From assembly GCA_947579665.1 (NCBI GenBank), contig OX388345.1, forward strand, positions 57,837,454 to 57,901,453: a stretch of DNA of 64,000 nucleotides, written 5' to 3'. The translations under genes were made by a program, and so were the position numbers. The first letter of the stretch is position 1; each line of letters starts with the position of its first letter. Under the pieces are notes generated by a model. It was not told the DNA's origin and searched no databases. It was given only the letters and a program-made list of their open reading frames with translations. Shown piece by piece: positions 59,399 to 64,000 of the stretch. The stretch is from Sympetrum striolatum. Lineage: Eukaryota; Arthropoda; Insecta; Odonata; Libellulidae.

Positions 59399-59759
59399 AG
59401 TTACTATTGCCCAGGCTTAAAATAAATCACTGTCTATATATCATATATGTACTTGTATATACAGTTTAATACTGCAGCAATAGTAAAAGCAGAACATATT
59501 GTGTAATATAATGTTATATAATACAGAACATGTTATATAATAAGGGCTGCTGGTCAAAGTACCAATATGATAACGTTTAGAAGTTACATTTATTCCATTT
59601 ATTCGCAATATAGTATAGTGATACATTACATTTTAGCTGATTTAAAATGATGTTTACTACAAAGATCCCCCTTGCCTGTATATACAAAGTATCAATGATA
59701 AGGTTATGGCCACGAATAAAGAATACTCCAGCTTAAGAGGCATATTAAGATATCCTGAC
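59399..59759. other. Gene-free AT-rich stretch
   Basis: CAGAACAT followed by GTTATATAATA-like runs occurs twice within about 50 bp (59490-59545), a small imperfect duplication. Nothing else is recognised. Confidence 0.55.
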
Positions 59760-60640
59760 GCATCACATAAAAAAGAACAGCGAATAGTCAACTTGCCTAA
59801 CTATCAGAGTGTATCCCTCCCTTGCTTCAATTTAGCTTTACTGAATTAACATTTGTCGCTGTTATCTCCTCCCTTCGCAAACACACTTCGTGCTATTTTT
59901 GTTAACGACCGCCGCATAAAATAAACATAAAAATACGTCTCTTTGAACGCGCGCTGCAACACCACCCAAAGAGCTAGACCACACAGACATAATCAAGGAT
60001 TCCGAGGGGAAAGTTTATTTCGTAGCAATTCTCCCTTGACCACGCAGTGCTAAGCGATTCAGTAACTTAGGGCGCGCTGCACAAAAGGAGTATATTCCCA
60101 GCGTGAGTGGTCGAGAAATAGAATGCGTCTTAACAATAAACGTTCGTGGGGGCGTACGCACCTCGGCTACCCCTCGCGGTGCAGCCCAAGTTACACATCC
60201 ACCGTATAACGAGCTTGTTTATTACCCGTTGCCAACGAATCTTACGCCGTATTTATGCCAGGCGACTGGGAAATGGTCAGCTGATACTACAGGACGCCCA
60301 TCGAATGCAAATAAATCGAGGCAATTGTGTCCCTCTGGTGGGAGATTAAAGCGTTAATCCTGCGGGAAAGACGACGATTTTTGCCCGTGTCACGGGGATA
60401 TCGCGTGTGTTTACGATTAGTTCGTGAAATGACCACCCCGGAGAAGGCGTAACTTTTTCTCCTTTTATTGGAGGTAATTTTCAAGCGAGGGAAAGGTTTA
60501 TGCGATGAAGAATCTCCGTTTGATTGCAGCGGGGAATCAATACTACGGTAGAGAATCGGAGGAATCTGAATCCATTAATCGGCTAAATATAGGAGATATG
60601 AATCACCTCGAAAGACTCACTAAGCTCACGCTGCTTTAAA
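59760..60640. promoter_or_regulatory. GC-richer island with octamer, E-box and Hox-like sites
   Basis: A GC-richer block contains the POU octamer ATGCAAAT (60305-60312) running into AAATAAAT, a CAGCTG E-box (60278-60283), a Cdx/Hox-like TTTATGCC (60252-60259), and TTAATCC near 60354. All four are within about 110 bp. The plus-strand frame 60103-60357 spans them but its peptide is not protein-like. Each motif is short; the cluster is the interesting part. Enhancer function is inference. Confidence 0.3.
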
Positions 60641-62479
60641 GAGTGTACGTACAGAGAAGTTTTATCTCTATCTCACTAAGTTTTGACTTATCTTCACCTT
60701 TATTAATCCTTTTCCAAATCCGTGAATGTGCTTCTCGTGAGTCAATTATTTAATCATTTACAACCCGGGTATTAACACTTTAAAGTGAATCTTATCCAGA
60801 AAGTGTATTTTAGCAAAGAAGAGGCAATATATCTTTCAATCAATGAAAGAGCTCAGGAACTAAAGTACTTCTGGTTAATAAAATAATGAAATATCAACCA
60901 ATGAGTTCAATCAGAATGAATTCTATGACAGTGTAGTAATTTAAATTATTGGCGAATACGTATAAATATTGCCATGTAATGTTTATAAACATAATACATT
61001 TTCGTTTGATCGACATTTTTAATAAATCTACACAAAACAAATAATACATGGAATAATTTTCATCGCTTTGTAATAACCTACGATTTTTATATAAAAGATA
61101 ATGAAATCGATGTATATAATTCAAGTTAAATATTAAATTATTACAATGGGAATGGCAATGATTTTGCCGCACTCAAAAAGTAATTTACGTAACACATTTC
61201 GAGTTTACTTGATATTTTCTCGTCAATTATATTATTTTCATATCTTCGATAGCATGAATGATCGTTATTCTATCTTAATTATTTATTTTTCGTAGCTCCC
61301 AAAATAATAAATGTTAAACTGATGTAAATGGCAAATGACACATAGAAGGAGGAGTTAAAATATTTTGCGATCGAGACGTTGGTTTGTTATTTAAATATAA
61401 TTTTTTCTTTTGAGTATTCCGATATATATATAATTTTGTTCTCGTTAACTCTTTAAATTATTATGGCTATGTCATCAATGGAAGCAAATGTAATTAGAAC
61501 CTTGGGCAACCAGGTCATTAGTTGATTACAAACGATATTTGTATTTCTTAACCTTTTTCATGTGATGGACGGGTTTGCGAATAACTAGGAAGTATCGCGA
61601 AACTTAATTAAACCAGTATTCTGACATTATTATCCCCGATGCTGTTTTTGTTTGCACTGTGCTCTTGGTTGTGAATAGGAACTTCATGTACAGTTACTAC
61701 ATTTCTTTTGAGTTAGAAAATATGGTCTATCTATAGAGAGGTCTTCTTATGGTGTTCTTAGGTGCCATCCGTGAGTGGATTACAGAACATATTATATGAA
61801 AATACTACTTTAATTCGTTCGTCTCTTATGCTTCGTTTGCTATACTGAAATATCAATTTGTGAAAACTATTGAGAATAATAGCCTCACTTAGATGAGAAT
61901 TTCAGTATGGTGATGAGAGGGCCATTGATTTCTTTGTTCATTTACAAATCCATTATAGGTATAGAGAGTTGGATAAATAGTATATCGATGTGTTTGATAA
62001 GTTATAGAAAGAAGCATAAACAGTTTATCAACAAGATATAAAATAAGCTTCTTTACGATCGCTGGATACACTTAGTTGTGCTAAAGTTTGAGGGAATTTT
62101 AAAAAAGGAAAGATTTAATTTCATTCTGCATATTATTCATTGCTACATTTAATTGCCAATTTTATCGTACTCCGTTTCTATTCCGTTTATTAATATATAC
62201 CTACTAAACTCATCATATCTGATAGATTATAAATCGCGTAAGTTTCAGTGAATCGATAAACGTATCTTTGAATATATACAACCATTCATATGAAGTGAAA
62301 AAAATCTGCTAAGAAACGAAGAATTCAATAGAAGAATATTTCAATTAACGAGCTCATAAAAACAATAAGATCGTTGAAGAATATAGATATTCGTGTGGCT
62401 TTGTGTATCTCAGGTAGTCAGGGATGAATTGAAGGTCAGGTACTCGTTGGAGTAGGAATTAATTATACAGCATGAGTTT
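60641..62479. other. Gene-free AT-rich stretch
   Basis: No gene, RNA gene or repeat is recognised. Confidence 0.6.
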
Positions 62480-63220
62480 CATCCCCAATGATTTAAGATT
62501 CATTCCCCGTCTCCAATCAATATCTCGACATTCATCCGCTTAAAAAGCATTTCCCATTGAAGATTCTCACGAGAGGAAAGAAAACGAGCGGAATTAAAGT
62601 GCAGCGGGATTATTTGCCGTCGACTGATTGGAAGTGCTTGCATAACATTCCGTTAAGGGCGATGGACGTTGCTTTGGTGACATAGAGAGTCAACAAAAGG
62701 AAATAAAAGGCGCAGGAGGATGCAGAAGAAGCGGGTGGAGTCGGGGATTTGTCAGTGGAGAAGTCGCAGGAGTGCCTTTCTCGGAAGGTAGGTGACCGTG
62801 CGACTCAAAGGCCAACTAACTCCTCCCGAAAATGCTTTTCATTTGTTTGTGCTGACGTGCCCAAGAGCAAGGGTTGATTCCGTCCATTCATTCTCTAACG
62901 CCACCAAATCCCATCTCGATCACTTTCGCCTCTCAACTCGAGTATTCTTACTCATCTAATTCATTTCGGAAAAGCTCGATATTTCTCCCAAGTGTTTCTG
63001 CAAACATTCGTGGAGGATTTGATATCACGAAGACTGTTAGGACCGTTTCAATGGCTAGAAACCACTGAGTACGGCTGGCAAGGAATATGAAGATGAAAAT
63101 TACGAGAGGGAACTATTTTCCCTCTGCAATCAAAAGAAGTTTATGAGCTATCAATCCGCGAAATCACATATTCAACTGGCAAATATTGGGATTTTTTCCA
63201 CTGACGAATCCCCGGGAAGA
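62480..63220. other. GC-richer island
   Basis: The plus strand is purine-rich at 62690-62790 and pyrimidine-rich at 62880-62990. GGAAGGTAGGTGACC at about 62784-62798 resembles a splice donor following a short open stretch, but no acceptor or recognisable peptide goes with it. Confidence 0.25.
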
Positions 63221-64000
63221 GTTCAATAGACTTAATAGTCTAGAAAGTGCACTTTTAAGAAATAAATTTTTATATGTGCACTCGATATACTTTTTTATAA
63301 ATTATTCAACTCCATCATGATTTATTTATAAAAATTTAGAGATTTATTCCAATCATGAGTTTCCGATGTAATTCATAATTTTAATGTTTATTTTAATTTT
63401 ATGGAATTTTATTGTACAGTTTTCAGGTATGAATCTAAATAGTATTTTTCTTCTAAGTATTTCTATTAATAGTATAACAAAATAATAATTATAGGACAAT
63501 AGATATACATTAGACATTATTTTAAAATTAATTTGAATATTTAAAGGCAAATATTTTTTAAAAGATTACTGTTGGTTTGATCGCAATTCTCTTTTATTAA
63601 ACTGCCAAATGAAATTGTTCAAATGGATAAAATAATAATTCTTAATAAACGTGCTGTATTTATAATCATTATAATCCTTATTTTGTTTGGACTGAAGACC
63701 GAAAATTTCGTCTCATAGTCAAGAGTGAGCTTTGAAGAAAACAGTGCTCTATTAATCGAAAGTAAATTTTAGAATATCAATATTTCCAATGTTTTGCTGT
63801 AGTACTTCATCCTGACTATCATTTCACATCCTCGTAAATCCCGGTGTCATGAAAGGCAAATTGTAAATTTCAATCACATATAATACTGAGTAAAATATTT
63901 TTTATCTCGCCTTAATTCGCTTTTACTGACCAATCTTCGTATGTGGATACATTGATATATTCCACATCTTTCCTCACCAAATTAACGCTACTCTGAGTAC
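63221..64000. other. Gene-free AT-rich stretch
   Basis: Very AT-rich to the end of the window; nothing recognised. Confidence 0.6.

Noticed and set aside
60103..60357. Plus-strand frame across a GC-richer island
   Set aside because: The peptide is not protein-like and the opposite strand is partly open; regulatory sequence is a better reading.
62700..62790. Short open stretch ending at a GTAGGT donor-like site
   Set aside because: No acceptor, no recognisable peptide, and the purine-rich strand makes GGTAGG-like words common.

Overview
This window looks like non-coding chromosomal DNA from a eukaryote, most likely an insect or another arthropod. By eye it is about one third G+C. There are no long open reading frames, no gene packed against its neighbour, no operons, and no rRNA genes or intact tRNA genes. 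What can be recognised is the debris expected of an insect intergenic region or very large intron: tRNA-derived SINEs, decayed non-LTR retrotransposon ends, a hAT-type non-autonomous DNA transposon, tandem duplications and A+T microsatellites. The species cannot be named from the sequence, and no complete protein-coding gene can be supported.

Layout. 0-10 kb: three related repeat copies carry hammerhead-ribozyme-like cores (224-411, 7532-7832, 7953-8215), with two tRNA-like SINEs (about 4.5 and 7.3 kb). 10-20 kb: a LINE 3' end with a TAA-type tail (10.8 kb), a LINE reverse-transcriptase C-terminal relic on the minus strand (12.75-13.0 kb), twin perfect hairpins (17.15-17.22 kb), a second reverse-transcriptase relic (17.94-18.39 kb) and a SINE (19.0 kb). 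20-31 kb: an A+T minisatellite (23.8 kb), a SINE with a 12-bp target-site duplication (26.85-26.98 kb), a LINE 3' end with a nested stem-loop (28.35-28.88 kb) and a 324-bp hAT MITE with an 8-bp target-site duplication (29.89-30.21 kb). 31-45 kb: GC-richer islands with candidate regulatory sites, two opposed copies of a CGAAACC-type repeat (40.1-40.8 kb), a base-skew switch (43.6 kb), a 112-bp tandem array (43.92-44.33 kb) and the third LINE 3' end (44.54-44.79 kb). 45-64 kb: one candidate coding exon on the minus strand (48.85-48.93 kb), a 24-bp palindrome made of two POU octamers (49.65 kb), a SINE (50.8 kb), a 40-bp duplication (53.1 kb), a 353-bp-period repeat (58.9-59.4 kb) and several GC-richer islands, notably 56.8-57.9 and 59.8-60.6 kb.

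The GC-richer islands of 0.3-1 kb recur throughout and lack protein-like reading frames. They may be conserved regulatory sequence of neighbouring genes, but only comparative genomics can show that. Two observations deserve most attention. One is a set of decayed hammerhead-like motifs with short, often self-complementary stem III, some inside repeats with inverted ends. The other is a two-tier stem-loop conserved between two copies of one LINE 3' end. Both suggest retroelement RNAs carrying functional structure.
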